A DNA stretch of 64,000 nt from Desulfosporosinus youngiae DSM 17734 (GTDB taxonomy: Bacteria > Bacillota > Desulfitobacteriia > Desulfitobacteriales > Desulfitobacteriaceae), in assembly GCF_000244895.1 (NCBI RefSeq), contig NZ_CM001441.1, forward strand, positions 5,309,417 to 5,373,416. The letters are read 5' to 3'. The position numbers and the translations under genes are program-made. The notes under the pieces are model-generated. The model made no database searches, was not told the origin of the DNA, and worked only from the letters and a program-made list of their open reading frames with translations. Positions 9,930-19,397 of the stretch are shown here, one piece after another (position 1 is the first letter of the stretch; every line of letters starts with the position of its first letter).

Positions 9930-11689
9930 TCATTTGACATTGGCACATTGAATTTTACAAAGAATGTTGTCCCAAGCAGGCTGGATTTAATTGCAATTGC
10001 TGCATTGTGCCGTTCAGCAATTCCATAACAGACTGCCAACCCTAGCCCTGTACCCGTCTCCTTAGTGGTAAGAAAAGGTGTACCTAAACGGTTTATTAGT
10101 TCTGGCTTAATACCCATCCCTTCATCTTGAATGCTTAAGATCACTTTATTGTCACTAAAGTAAGTCTTTATTGTAAGGCATCCACCTTTAGTCATTGCTT
10201 CAAGTCCATTTCGCGCTAAGTTAAGGATCATCTGACGCATCTCTTTATCATCTAAAATTAAATCTGGTACCACATCAAGTTGGATAGTTACCCGCTTTTC
10301 ATCTTTAATAGCATCCACCTGAATAAGAGGCAGGATGCTATTAATAATATTATTGAGGTTATGCCTGGCAGCCTCAGTAACTTTCGTACGACTGATGGAG
10401 AGAAATTCTGTAATAATCTGATTTGCACGATCAAGTTCACTGATCATAAGTGGGATATAGTCCCTATATTTAGAAGAGTCATTCTTTTCTCCAAGCAGCT
10501 GTAAGAATCCTCGAACCGTTGTCATTGGGTTTCTTACTTCGTGGCCGATGCTTGCAGCCAATTCACCGACCAGGTTCATCTGGTCCATACGTGCCATTTC
10601 TTTCTCTATTTTTTTCTGACTGGTGACATCTCTAACAATCGTGGATGCTCCTATAATCTTTCCATTATGATTCTTTATCGGAGAAACCGTAAGATGGACA
10701 TCAATAAGCTTACCATCTTTCCTTTGACGTATAGTTTCGTAATGAGAAACAGCGTTCCCTTGGGAGATCGTTGATAAGATATTATCTAACTCTAATTGTT
10801 TGTCTAGAGGGAACAGCTTTCTAACCGACAAGCCAATAATCTCTTCTTCTGAGTAACCATATATACACACTGCCCCCCTGTTCCAATCGATAACTATTCC
10901 ATCTAAAGTCATCCCTATAATACCATCCTCAGTTGACTCGACTATCGACGCTAATCGGAAAATCTTTTCTTCTATTTGTTTTCGTTCGCAGACTTCATTC
11001 AACAGCTGTTTATTGATTTCCTCCAATTCCTTCGTCCGTTCTTTAACTAAGCTCTCAAGGTGGGTTTTATGCAAATAATCTTGAACTCTTGATTTATATA
11101 GAGTTACGGATAAAAACCAAGCAACAAAAATCAGTAACATTGTATTAAGATAATGACCATTTTGTACTAAAGAATTTGTTTGATTCTGCTGAATTCCTAT
11201 CATCACAATTATGTAGGATATCAAATAAATTCCAAAACTAACTTTGGGTTTTAACGAAAAAAACACTGCAATGATAAAACACCCTGTAACATAAACAGTT
11301 AATTCTCCATGAATTCTCTGATCAACCCATCCAGTGATAAATGCGCAAGTTAATAAAAAAAATAAAGCAAAAAAATTATTTTGAAATTTATTAATCCATC
11401 CCATTTCGTCCACAGACTGAAAGCTTATATGCCAATAAGTAAACGTAATTAAAGCCATCCCCAGAACAAATACTACATGAGAAAGAAACAACCATTTATA
11501 ACCCGGAGTGATGCTCCACAGTCCCTTTTGATAATTAATATAATCAAATAAAAAGCAGATCAAGCCTAACAAGAGCAAGATGGCCGATAGGATTCTGAGG
11601 TGCCTAAAATTTGAATAAAATTGATCGGACCAGAATTCTTCCTGTAATTCCGTGAGAAGATCCTTTTTATTTAATTTTATAATCTTCAT
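9926..11689 (-). CDS. PAS-containing sensor histidine kinase with multi-pass sensor domain
   Basis: About 587 residues: six predicted membrane helices (first 215), a coiled coil, a PAS domain (about 245-360; IFRLASIVESTEDGIIGM...), HisKA with H-box ASIGHEVRNPMTTVRGFLQLL-type sequence, and HATPase_c with N box (NLARNGLEAM), G1 (DEGMGIKPE) and G2 (GTGLGLAVCYG). This resembles the orphan sporulation-kinase group in Firmicutes, and no response regulator lies beside it. The ATG at 11689 is preferred to an upstream TTG at 11716. The membrane part matches the adjacent HD-GYP protein (FD-NYQ-GLW and GHY-N...WFLS-TLYK-Q motifs), so the two probably sense the same cue. Confidence 0.9.
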   Translation of the reverse strand: MKIIKLNKKDLLTELQEEFWSDQFYSNFRHLRILSAILLLLGLICFLFDYINYQKGLWSITPGYKWLFLSHVVFVLGMALITFTYWHISFQSVDEMGWINKFQNNFFALFFLLTCAFITGWVDQRIHGELTVYVTGCFIIAVFFSLKPKVSFGIYLISYIIVMIGIQQNQTNSLVQNGHYLNTMLLIFVAWFLSVTLYKSRVQDYLHKTHLESLVKERTKELEEINKQLLNEVCERKQIEEKIFRLASIVESTEDGIIGMTLDGIVIDWNRGAVCIYGYSEEEIIGLSVRKLFPLDKQLELDNILSTISQGNAVSHYETIRQRKDGKLIDVHLTVSPIKNHNGKIIGASTIVRDVTSQKKIEKEMARMDQMNLVGELAASIGHEVRNPMTTVRGFLQLLGEKNDSSKYRDYIPLMISELDRANQIITEFLSISRTKVTEAARHNLNNIINSILPLIQVDAIKDEKRVTIQLDVVPDLILDDKEMRQMILNLARNGLEAMTKGGCLTIKTYFSDNKVILSIQDEGMGIKPELINRLGTPFLTTKETGTGLGLAVCYGIAERHNAAIAIKSSLLGTTFFVKFNVPMSND

Positions 11690-11877
11690 TTGTCCACATC
11701 CAGTCCTTAATATCAACCGATCTATATTTAAAACATTATTCTAATTCTCTAAAATTACCAAAAATCCTTCTTTTCCTTGCAGGATCGCGTATTTACACGA
11801 TAGTCAATACTTTAACCAAATTCACTAACCGGAATATAATGGAATATGCACTTCTCTGAAAGGCGGTCGATTCAGAC

Positions 11878-12552
11878 GTGGATCAAAACAAGACTCAGCT
11901 CTCCCCTTATCCGCCCTATGGACCTTATCCCCTGAATTCAAACAGCATCAGAGGGTATAAACCTTCATTTTCCAAAAATCAAACTTGCGCCCCTCCTTAC
12001 CTGCCGATTCTTCCCTTGAAACCACCGCTCAAACTCGGCTATTGGGAATTACTGTCTCCCGCTCTTCTCGGGACAGCCGGGGCGCTTTTTTTGAGTTTGT
12101 TTTCCGGGGAAAAATCTGGGGAAGAAGAAGATGATAGCATTGAACCTTTTGGAGGAAGCCTCTTTAAATTAGCTCTTGTAGGATATGGAATCGGGGCCAC
12201 AGTGGCAGTTGCCTTCGCAATATCCGATATCATATCCAATTTTAAGCCCCCCTGCAAAAATCTTGTTTATCCCATTGGCGGGGCAATGGTCTCTGTCATC
12301 TTGCTTTTTGCTTCTGAGTATCTCGTCCTTTACCGATACTTCCCTTCCAGCTTTAAAGGCTACTTGGGGGAAAACATTGTCATCCAATTTATTTCATTCT
12401 TATATCTCAGCGTCACAACCCTAGCCACCGCTGACTTGGGGGATATCTTACCCACAAATACTACCCCCCGTTTGTTGATTGCCACAGAAATAGCATTCAA
12501 CCTGTTTGTCCTGGCAGCCGGAATTCAGCTGCTCCTTGCTCAGAAGGGCTAA
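11878..12552 (+). CDS. Ion-channel-like membrane protein with non-canonical selectivity filter
   Basis: 224 residues with a Pro/Tyr/Asn-rich cytoplasmic N-terminus (about 50 residues) and then about four hydrophobic segments. The last pair carries a two-TM potassium-channel pore pattern: SVTTLATADLGDILPTNTTP followed by a long hydrophobic helix. The threonines before the filter and the GDILPT after it match Ion_trans_2 pores, but TVGYG is replaced by TADLG. It may conduct something other than potassium or be a regulatory paralog. It starts with GTG at 11878 (AAAGGCGG upstream). It stands alone, followed by its own terminator. Confidence 0.6.
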   Translation: MDQNKTQLSPYPPYGPYPLNSNSIRGYKPSFSKNQTCAPPYLPILPLKPPLKLGYWELLSPALLGTAGALFLSLFSGEKSGEEEDDSIEPFGGSLFKLALVGYGIGATVAVAFAISDIISNFKPPCKNLVYPIGGAMVSVILLFASEYLVLYRYFPSSFKGYLGENIVIQFISFLYLSVTTLATADLGDILPTNTTPRLLIATEIAFNLFVLAAGIQLLLAQKG

Positions 12553-12557
12553 CTCGT

Positions 12558-12587
12558 AAGGATGGTTTGACAAAACTATCCTTTTTT
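12558..12587 (+). terminator. Terminator after channel-like gene
   Basis: Near-perfect hairpin aaggatggttt/aaaactatcctt with a T6 tail, 5 nt after the stop codon. Confidence 0.8.
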
Positions 12588-12667
12588 ATTACTTAAATAT
12601 GGTTTTCCGATCATGTATTATGAATTCATTAATAAAGACACTTATAATTGAACAAGAATAGATGTAA

Positions 12668-14053
<1,386 letters not shown>

Positions 14054-14083
14054 TCCGTAGTTTCTCAACTTAGATTTAAGTTA

Positions 14084-14116
14084 AGGCACCTTGGTTGAAT
14101 ACCAGGGTGCCTGTTT
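14084..14116 (+). terminator. Terminator after gdhA
   Basis: Hairpin aggcaccttgg/ccagggtgcct (one G-T pair) then TGTTT, 30 nt past the gdhA stop. Confidence 0.75.
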
Positions 14117-14151
14117 ATATGGTTGAACTAAGGGATTTCTCTCGCTAAGGC

Positions 14152-14373
14152 TTAGCGCCGGCCAAATTTGCCGGTGAAACTGTTTAGGAATGCCTTTATT
14201 CCGCCGCTTCCCCCGGGCGGCACTTGTACCTTTAGGGTATCAAAGAAACCGGAATCCATTCCGCGTTTTTGCATAAAACGTTCAACCCCTCTTAGAGGAA
14301 ATGGGTTTTGTCCCAAGCTCTGCATCAGATTAAGGGTATTTGGGTTGTTAAACAACTTAAGTCCTCTGCTCAA
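14152..14373 (-). CDS. Small basic protein of unknown function
   Basis: A 73-residue protein starting at TTG 14373, with a strong CAGGAGGTGG site 7 nt upstream that supports translation. It is Gly/Phe/Arg-rich with a C-terminal FLNSFTGKFGRR. No family is recognised. It lies downstream of two YjcZ-type sporulation miniprotein genes on the same strand, but a terminator intervenes. A spore-associated role is only a guess from position. Confidence 0.55.
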   Translation of the reverse strand: MSRGLKLFNNPNTLNLMQSLGQNPFPLRGVERFMQKRGMDSGFFDTLKVQVPPGGSGGIKAFLNSFTGKFGRR

Positions 14374-14413
14374 CTATTATCCACCTCCTGCTATCTTGGA
14401 TCAAAACTTAATA

Positions 14414-14435
14414 GGCTTCCTATAAATAGGAAGCC
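14414..14435 (-). terminator. Terminator after yjcZ-type gene
   Basis: Perfect arms ggcttccta/taggaagcc with a 4-nt loop, then an A/T-rich tail on the minus strand. Confidence 0.7.
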
Positions 14436-14455
14436 CTGTATCATGAGATGATTCT

Positions 14456-14581
14456 TTAGAAGATTACACCTAAAGCTATAAGGATTAATATAGCGATAGC
14501 AATAATTCCTACGCCTACACCTGCACCTGCACCGGGAGCAACCGGAACAACAGGACACCCACAACCGCCATATCCAAACAT
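14456..14581 (-). CDS. YjcZ-family sporulation miniprotein
   Basis: A 41-residue product starting MFGYGGCGCPVV and ending in a hydrophobic helix (GVGIIAIAILILIALGVIF). The Gly/Cys/Tyr-rich head followed by one C-terminal membrane helix is the YjcZ/YhfM-like sporulation miniprotein pattern. The ATG is preceded by a near-consensus AAAGGAGGT. It is usually expressed in the mother cell in relatives (family knowledge); here it pairs with a second such gene upstream. Confidence 0.8.
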   Translation of the reverse strand: MFGYGGCGCPVVPVAPGAGAGVGVGIIAIAILILIALGVIF

Positions 14582-14625
14582 ATTATTACCTCCTTTAATA
14601 TAAATGACTTAAACTTGCGCAGGTC

Positions 14626-14730
14626 TTAGAATACAATACCCATCGCAATGAGAAGCAAAATTATTACAACTACGATCGCAATGCCAGCACCAACGCCGCT
14701 GCCACAAGATCCGCCAGCTCCTAATGCCAT
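14626..14730 (-). CDS. Second YjcZ-like sporulation miniprotein
   Basis: A 34-residue product starting MALGAGGSCGSGVGAG and ending in the hydrophobic helix IAIVVVIILLLIAMGIVF. It has the same head-plus-helix layout as the next gene. The ATG at 14730 follows AAAGGGGGA. The intergenic distance to the downstream paralog is only 44 nt, consistent with a tandem duplication and cotranscription. Confidence 0.72.
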   Translation of the reverse strand: MALGAGGSCGSGVGAGIAIVVVIILLLIAMGIVF

Positions 14731-14822
14731 TTTAAATCCCCCTTTCCTCTTTGTAACAGTATACGGAGATTCTTGAAATAGGTTAACATTTTTTGGTATT
14801 AATAGATATTTTTTCTAGAACA

Positions 14823-14860
14823 AATAGACCGCTCCCTAGTTCACTAGAGAGCGGTCTATT
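14823..14860 (-). terminator. Terminator after glnK
   Basis: Inverted repeat aatagaccgctc/gagcggtctatt lies 20 nt downstream of the glnK stop. The T-tract is modest and the stem may act in both directions. Confidence 0.65.
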
Positions 14861-14880
14861 TAGTATCCCTTCTCATTTTG

Positions 14881-15219
14881 TTATAATGCCTTTTCTCCGC
14901 TGGCTCCCGTTCTTATGGTATACACATTATCAACGGTCGTCACAAAGATCTTGCCATCTCCTATCTCTCCCGTTCTGGCCTCATTTGTGATAGCTTCGAT
15001 AATCTTATCACTGTCTTTATCCATCACTACAACTTCGATTTTCACCTTTGGTATGAGATGAATGGTATATTCAACCCCCCGATAGACCTGAGTATTTCCC
15101 TTTTGTTTTCCACATCCGATCACTTGAGTCACCGTCAATCCATTAACCCCAAGTTTACCCAACGCATCTTTCACATTGTCCAGCTTGCCCGGTCGAATGA
15201 TCGCCTCAATTTTCTTCAT
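14881..15219 (-). CDS. glnK: Nitrogen regulatory protein P-II
   Basis: 112-residue trimeric sensor of 2-oxoglutarate and ATP/ADP that docks on AmtB to block ammonium entry. It has the N-terminus MKKIEAIIRPGKL, a T-loop with Tyr51 (GNTQVYRGVEY, the classical uridylylation tyrosine) and the B-loop TGEIGDGKIFV. The start at 15219 is chosen because GGAGG sits 8 nt upstream; the ATG two codons earlier would be too close. It lies 35 nt after amtB, the canonical amtB-glnK pair. Confidence 0.95.
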   Translation of the reverse strand: MKKIEAIIRPGKLDNVKDALGKLGVNGLTVTQVIGCGKQKGNTQVYRGVEYTIHLIPKVKIEVVVMDKDSDKIIEAITNEARTGEIGDGKIFVTTVDNVYTIRTGASGEKAL

Positions 15220-15254
15220 AATCATATCCTCCGCTTGATTAATTTTTTGCTCAA

Positions 15255-16484
15255 TTAAACAAATTCAGTATAGGCGGTTTCCCCATGTAAGGATAAGTCC
15301 AGACCACTCGATTCTTGCTCTTCACTAACACGTAGTTTGGTTACCAGGCTAATAGCTTTCAATATGATAAAGGTTGCCAGCATGGTAAACACTATTGTAA
15401 TTAAAACACTCATGGCTTGAATCCCTAAGAGTGAAGCATTCCCGTAAAATAATCCATCCGCACCGGCTGAATTGATGCTCGTAGTGGCAAAAACCCCAGT
15501 AGCTAATGCCCCCCAGGTCCCGCCAATTCCATGGCAACCAAAAGCGTCCAAGGCATCATCATATCCAAATTTGGCTTTCATTACGCTGATCGCCAGATAA
15601 CAAATTGCTCCGCCAACTAAGCCGATAACTATGGAAGAAAGCGGTGTCACAAATCCGGCCCCTGGAGTTATGGCTACCAATCCTGCGATAGCACCGCTCG
15701 CGGTCCCCAGAATTGTGGATTTGCCTCTATGGATGCGCTCCGCAACTGCCCAGGCAACTGCCCCTGCAGCAGCAGCAGTATTGGTATTCACTAAGGCGAT
15801 ACCGGCTAAACCATTTGCGCCCAGAGCACTCCCTGCATTAAAACCAAACCAGCCAAACCAAAGGAGCCCTGCGCCTAAAACTGTCATGGGAACATGATGG
15901 GGCGCCATAGATTCTTTGCCCAGCCCCTTGCGCTTTCCGAGCACTATAGCCGCTATTAATGCGGAGTAGCCTGAGCTAATATGCACTACATTTCCTCCGG
16001 CAAAGTCTAAGGCTCCAAGATTTCTTAAGAAACCGCCGACTCCCCAAACCCAATGGGCTAGAGGATCATAAACAAATGTAGCCCATAGAAGCATAAAGGC
16101 CACGAATGCCGGAAAACGCATCCGTTCTGCGATCGAGCCGCTTATTAGGGCGGGAGTAAGGATTGCGAACATCATTTGAAAACCCATAAAGACAATGGCC
16201 GGAATCGTGGCTGAGTAATCCGGATTAGGTTCCATTCCAACTCCATTTAAGCCCAGCCAGTCTAAGCCGCCGATCAAACCATAATGATCTGTTCCGAACG
16301 CTAAACTGAATCCCACTAAAATCCATTGCAAAGACATAATACCGATCATAATCCAACTATGCATGAAGGTACTAAGCACATTCTTTTTACGGACCATACC
16401 ACCATAAAAAAGCGCTAAACCAGGGGTCATCAGAAAAACCATCGCCGCCGCAATCAATACAAAGGATGTATCTCCCGTATCCAT
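15255..16484 (-). CDS. amtB: Ammonium transporter
   Basis: 409-residue AmtB/Rh-family channel with 11 predicted membrane helices. Signatures seen include FYGGMVRKKNVLSTFMHSW, the DFAGGNVVHISSG block (first twin His region), FGWFGFNAGSALGANGLAG and DALDAFGCHGIGGTWGALATG (second twin His). It ends with a C-terminal cytoplasmic tail that PII would contact. It starts at ATG 16484 after GAGGAGG. It is first in the amtB-glnK operon. Its leader carries a terminator plus an alternative hairpin (see 16514-16563). Confidence 0.96.
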   Translation of the reverse strand: MDTGDTSFVLIAAAMVFLMTPGLALFYGGMVRKKNVLSTFMHSWIMIGIMSLQWILVGFSLAFGTDHYGLIGGLDWLGLNGVGMEPNPDYSATIPAIVFMGFQMMFAILTPALISGSIAERMRFPAFVAFMLLWATFVYDPLAHWVWGVGGFLRNLGALDFAGGNVVHISSGYSALIAAIVLGKRKGLGKESMAPHHVPMTVLGAGLLWFGWFGFNAGSALGANGLAGIALVNTNTAAAAGAVAWAVAERIHRGKSTILGTASGAIAGLVAITPGAGFVTPLSSIVIGLVGGAICYLAISVMKAKFGYDDALDAFGCHGIGGTWGALATGVFATTSINSAGADGLFYGNASLLGIQAMSVLITIVFTMLATFIILKAISLVTKLRVSEEQESSGLDLSLHGETAYTEFV

Positions 16485-16513
16485 AATTATTCCTCCTCAA
16501 AAAGTAAAAACAA

Positions 16514-16563
16514 ACGACGCTTTGAGCTACTCCTGCGAGTATTCTCAAAGCGTCGTTGCTTTG
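16514..16563 (-). promoter_or_regulatory. amtB leader: terminator/antiterminator pair, ANTAR-type candidate
   Basis: On the minus strand a 13-bp stem (arms 16544-16556 and 16514-16526) followed by T-rich TTTGTTTTTACTTTTT forms an intrinsic terminator ending about 30 nt before the amtB start codon. Its 5' arm is shared with an alternative hairpin at 16546-16563, CAAAGC-AACGAC-GCTTTG: a 6-bp stem with a six-base loop having A at position 1 and G at position 4. That loop rule is the ANTAR-protein target rule. The two folds exclude each other. I could not find the first of the two hairpins that ANTAR targets normally have. Confidence 0.6.
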
Positions 16564-16684
16564 TCGTTATAGTTGCTTACCCATGGGCTTTCGGTTGTGC
16601 ACACCTTATGTTTGGTATTCTAGCACAGGGACTAACCCGATTACAATACCTTCTCTTTATGAATCTTGTATACCTGCCGGAACT

Positions 16685-17992
16685 TCATTGAATTAAGTTC
16701 ATTAACGCCGGCATGATGAAAGGGTTGTAGATAAACTCCAAGAATAAGAATAAGATGAGCCCTACGACTCCGCCAATCATGGATCCGTTGATCCGAATCC
16801 ATTGTAAGTCGTTACCCGCTTTATCCTGAACAAACTGATTGAGATCCTGGTCCGTGTATGAGTCAAGGGTTTCCTTGACCATGTTTCCAATGACATCATG
16901 TTCATTTTTGATCACCCGGCATAAGATATCTGCAATAAATGAATTGATTCTCTCCCGAAGTTCCCTGTTCTCCTGAATGCTGTCCCAGTATGTTTCAATA
17001 TAAGGATATAGCATCTTAGACAAGACATTGGATTCCATGCTTGATGGTGACGTCGCGGAGTTAATGGCCGCCCCTATGACAGTCTCTAAAAGCCTCTCGA
17101 ACAAAGGCTCTGACAGAACCTCTTCCGTCCACTGCCGTACCTGTCTTTCGAAGTTTGGATCCTCTGCTAATTCGGCGATTTGAGCTAAAAGGCTGTCCTT
17201 GAGAAGGGCCCGCAAGGGATCGCTGGGATCTTTGAATTTACGCAAGGTTAATAGTAACTCAACTTGCAAGGCATCCGCTGCTTCATCAAGATTAAGCCCA
17301 TCTGACAATTCAACAAAACCCATCAGGGTACGGAATAATGAACCGCCATTGCTGACCTTTTCCTGTTTGATTTCTTCAAAATATCGGACAAAGATTTGCC
17401 GTGTTTCTCCTTCCGCTGCTTTATCCCATAATCCGTCTGCTAACCGGTCCAGCCCTTGATCGAGATATCCTTGGGCTGAAGCCCAACCGCTCAAAGCCTG
17501 AATCTTAGGACTTAAGTTCCCGGACTGCGCATCCTGGCGGAGATACCCGGCAAGCTTCCTGGCGAGCAGGTCCGGCTGTTGTCTTTCTAAATAACGCTGA
17601 AGATAGGAAACCAGCTTATTCGTTAAGAACAGTGACCCGCCTTGCTTTGCGATATAATTAAAGAGTGACTCGCTAAAGGGAACTCCTTCAATTTTCTTGC
17701 GGATCAAATCCATGCGCAAGAGCTCTGATTGCACCATGGATGCTACTGCCTTGATGACCTTCTCCCGATTCCTGGGGATCAGGGCAGTATGAAAACCCCA
17801 GCCCAACGGTTTTCTGAAAATCGCGGTTACTGCAAACCAATCGGCGATTCCGCCTACTAAGGCGGCCTCTAAGACGAAATACATCAGCCTGATTCCCAAG
17901 TTCTGGGGATAATAGTATTCTAAGACCGCTGCGCCCAGGAAAAAAATAAAAACAATGCTTAAGATCAGGTTCGCCTTTTTATGATAATTCAT
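16685..17992 (-). CDS. DUF445 family membrane protein
   Basis: 435-residue protein of the DUF445 (YheB/YjiN-like) family, function unknown. There is a hydrophobic N-terminal helix, the conserved GGIADWFAVTAIFRKPLGW segment, a long helical middle, the near-C-terminal block VQDKAGNDLQWIRINGSMIGG and a terminal membrane helix. The ATG at 17992 overlaps the stop of the upstream paralog by one base (TAATG), so the two are translationally coupled and likely form a complex. Confidence 0.88.
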   Translation of the reverse strand: MNYHKKANLILSIVFIFFLGAAVLEYYYPQNLGIRLMYFVLEAALVGGIADWFAVTAIFRKPLGWGFHTALIPRNREKVIKAVASMVQSELLRMDLIRKKIEGVPFSESLFNYIAKQGGSLFLTNKLVSYLQRYLERQQPDLLARKLAGYLRQDAQSGNLSPKIQALSGWASAQGYLDQGLDRLADGLWDKAAEGETRQIFVRYFEEIKQEKVSNGGSLFRTLMGFVELSDGLNLDEAADALQVELLLTLRKFKDPSDPLRALLKDSLLAQIAELAEDPNFERQVRQWTEEVLSEPLFERLLETVIGAAINSATSPSSMESNVLSKMLYPYIETYWDSIQENRELRERINSFIADILCRVIKNEHDVIGNMVKETLDSYTDQDLNQFVQDKAGNDLQWIRINGSMIGGVVGLILFLFLEFIYNPFIMPALMNLIQ

Positions 17993-19209
17993 TACTTAAA
18001 CACCATCCCAAGCAAGTAAATCGTCATTCCAGCCAAAGCACCCACAACAGAACCGTTAATCCGGATCATTTGCAGATCATTGCCCGCTTTATCCTCAATC
18101 AGCGCAACCAGCTTGTCATCCGTCAAAGGGTCTAAGCCTTCGCGTACTATGCGGCCGATGGCATTATGGTGAGATCTTATCTGCTTTTCCAGCATACCTT
18201 TAATTCCTTCATTTATCTGAGATCTTAAGGGACTATTTTGAGCGATTTTTTCCAGGGCCTCCTGCCAATGATTCGGAACTTTATCCATGCTTGTCCCCGT
18301 TAATGTCCTAATTGCCTGCTTTACTTCAGTAGTTTCCAGAGCTTTATCCATGCCCTCCAATATGATGAGATTGAATCGTTCCTGCAGCGAAGTGTTTGTC
18401 TTGAGTTCGAGCACTAACCTGAGCAGTGCGTCCTTAATCCACTGGGCTGCCGTTCCATCCTGCAACACTGTTTTGGCCTTTTCCTGAAGACCCTGAGCAA
18501 GTACGGAAGGTGAGGGAAGGAACATCCCCACCATTTTGCGCGTGGTATTGTTTTCTTCATACCTTGTCAAAGCCGCTTCAATCATATCCTCCAGAGCTGC
18601 ACTGACTTCAGGCTGTTCTACAAATTCAGTGATAACCTGGCAGATTACTGCCAAGGCTTTATCGACATCCCCGCGTTCCACCGACAATTCAACGACTTCC
18701 GCAAGAGTTTGGGGGAGATTCAAACCTCCGATGTTTTCTCGAAGTAAACCTTTAATCTGCCGCCTAATCTCTTCCGGTTCTTGATGGTCCAGAATATCCT
18801 CTGCAAAATTCACAAGCATCAGGCTGACAGTTTCCTGGACCTCACGCTCTTGAAAAACCCGAATCAGCAGCCCGGAAAAATCCCATCCCGACAGTTTGCG
18901 TTTAAGCAGGTCTTGAGAAAGTAATTCATTCTGTACCATATCTGCTAAGGCAGAAAAAATCCGTTCTCGATTCTGGGGAATAATCTCGGTCCGCACCACT
19001 TTACTTGGCCGGATACCCAGCGGACGCCGAAAAAGAGCTGTTACCGCAAACCAATCCGCAAGCCCCCCGATCATTCCTGCACTGCATCCACTAGAGATCA
19101 GTCCCCCGATAAAACTTCCCTGCAAATAAAACGGATAGCTCACCAAAAAACCCAAGGTTATACCTCCCAGGGTTAGATTCGCACTCTGAGTATTATTTCT
19201 TTTCATCAT
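17992..19209 (-). CDS. DUF445 family membrane protein, paralog
   Basis: 405-residue paralog of the next gene with the same architecture: an N-terminal membrane segment, GGLADWFAVTALFRRPLGI (about residues 45-65), a long charged helical region, IEDKAGNDLQMIRINGSVVGA and a C-terminal membrane helix. It starts at ATG 19209 after an AGGTGA site. Two divergent tandem copies suggest subunits of a hetero-oligomer in the envelope. No specific role can be read from the sequence. Confidence 0.88.
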   Translation of the reverse strand: MMKRNNTQSANLTLGGITLGFLVSYPFYLQGSFIGGLISSGCSAGMIGGLADWFAVTALFRRPLGIRPSKVVRTEIIPQNRERIFSALADMVQNELLSQDLLKRKLSGWDFSGLLIRVFQEREVQETVSLMLVNFAEDILDHQEPEEIRRQIKGLLRENIGGLNLPQTLAEVVELSVERGDVDKALAVICQVITEFVEQPEVSAALEDMIEAALTRYEENNTTRKMVGMFLPSPSVLAQGLQEKAKTVLQDGTAAQWIKDALLRLVLELKTNTSLQERFNLIILEGMDKALETTEVKQAIRTLTGTSMDKVPNHWQEALEKIAQNSPLRSQINEGIKGMLEKQIRSHHNAIGRIVREGLDPLTDDKLVALIEDKAGNDLQMIRINGSVVGALAGMTIYLLGMVFK

Positions 19210-19326
19210 ATTCTTTCACCTGCATTAAAACTTCTTCTCTATTCTAGCCTATTTTTTATTTTTCTGCCAGCAGGCTTTGTATTTATGCCTGCCGATCCTT
19301 GTTTCTGTTGATTATATGCAAATTGA

Positions 19327-19369
19327 AAAGAAGACTCAAGCTCCTTCGTCATGAGCCCGGGTCTTCTTT
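19327..19369 (-). terminator. Terminator after acyl-CoA dehydrogenase
   Basis: Stem aaagaagac/gtcttcttt with an internal gap-containing extension and a TTTT tail on the minus strand, 29 nt past the stop. Confidence 0.7.
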
Positions 19370-19397
19370 GCAAGGAATTCTTTACGTTTCATTGAGA

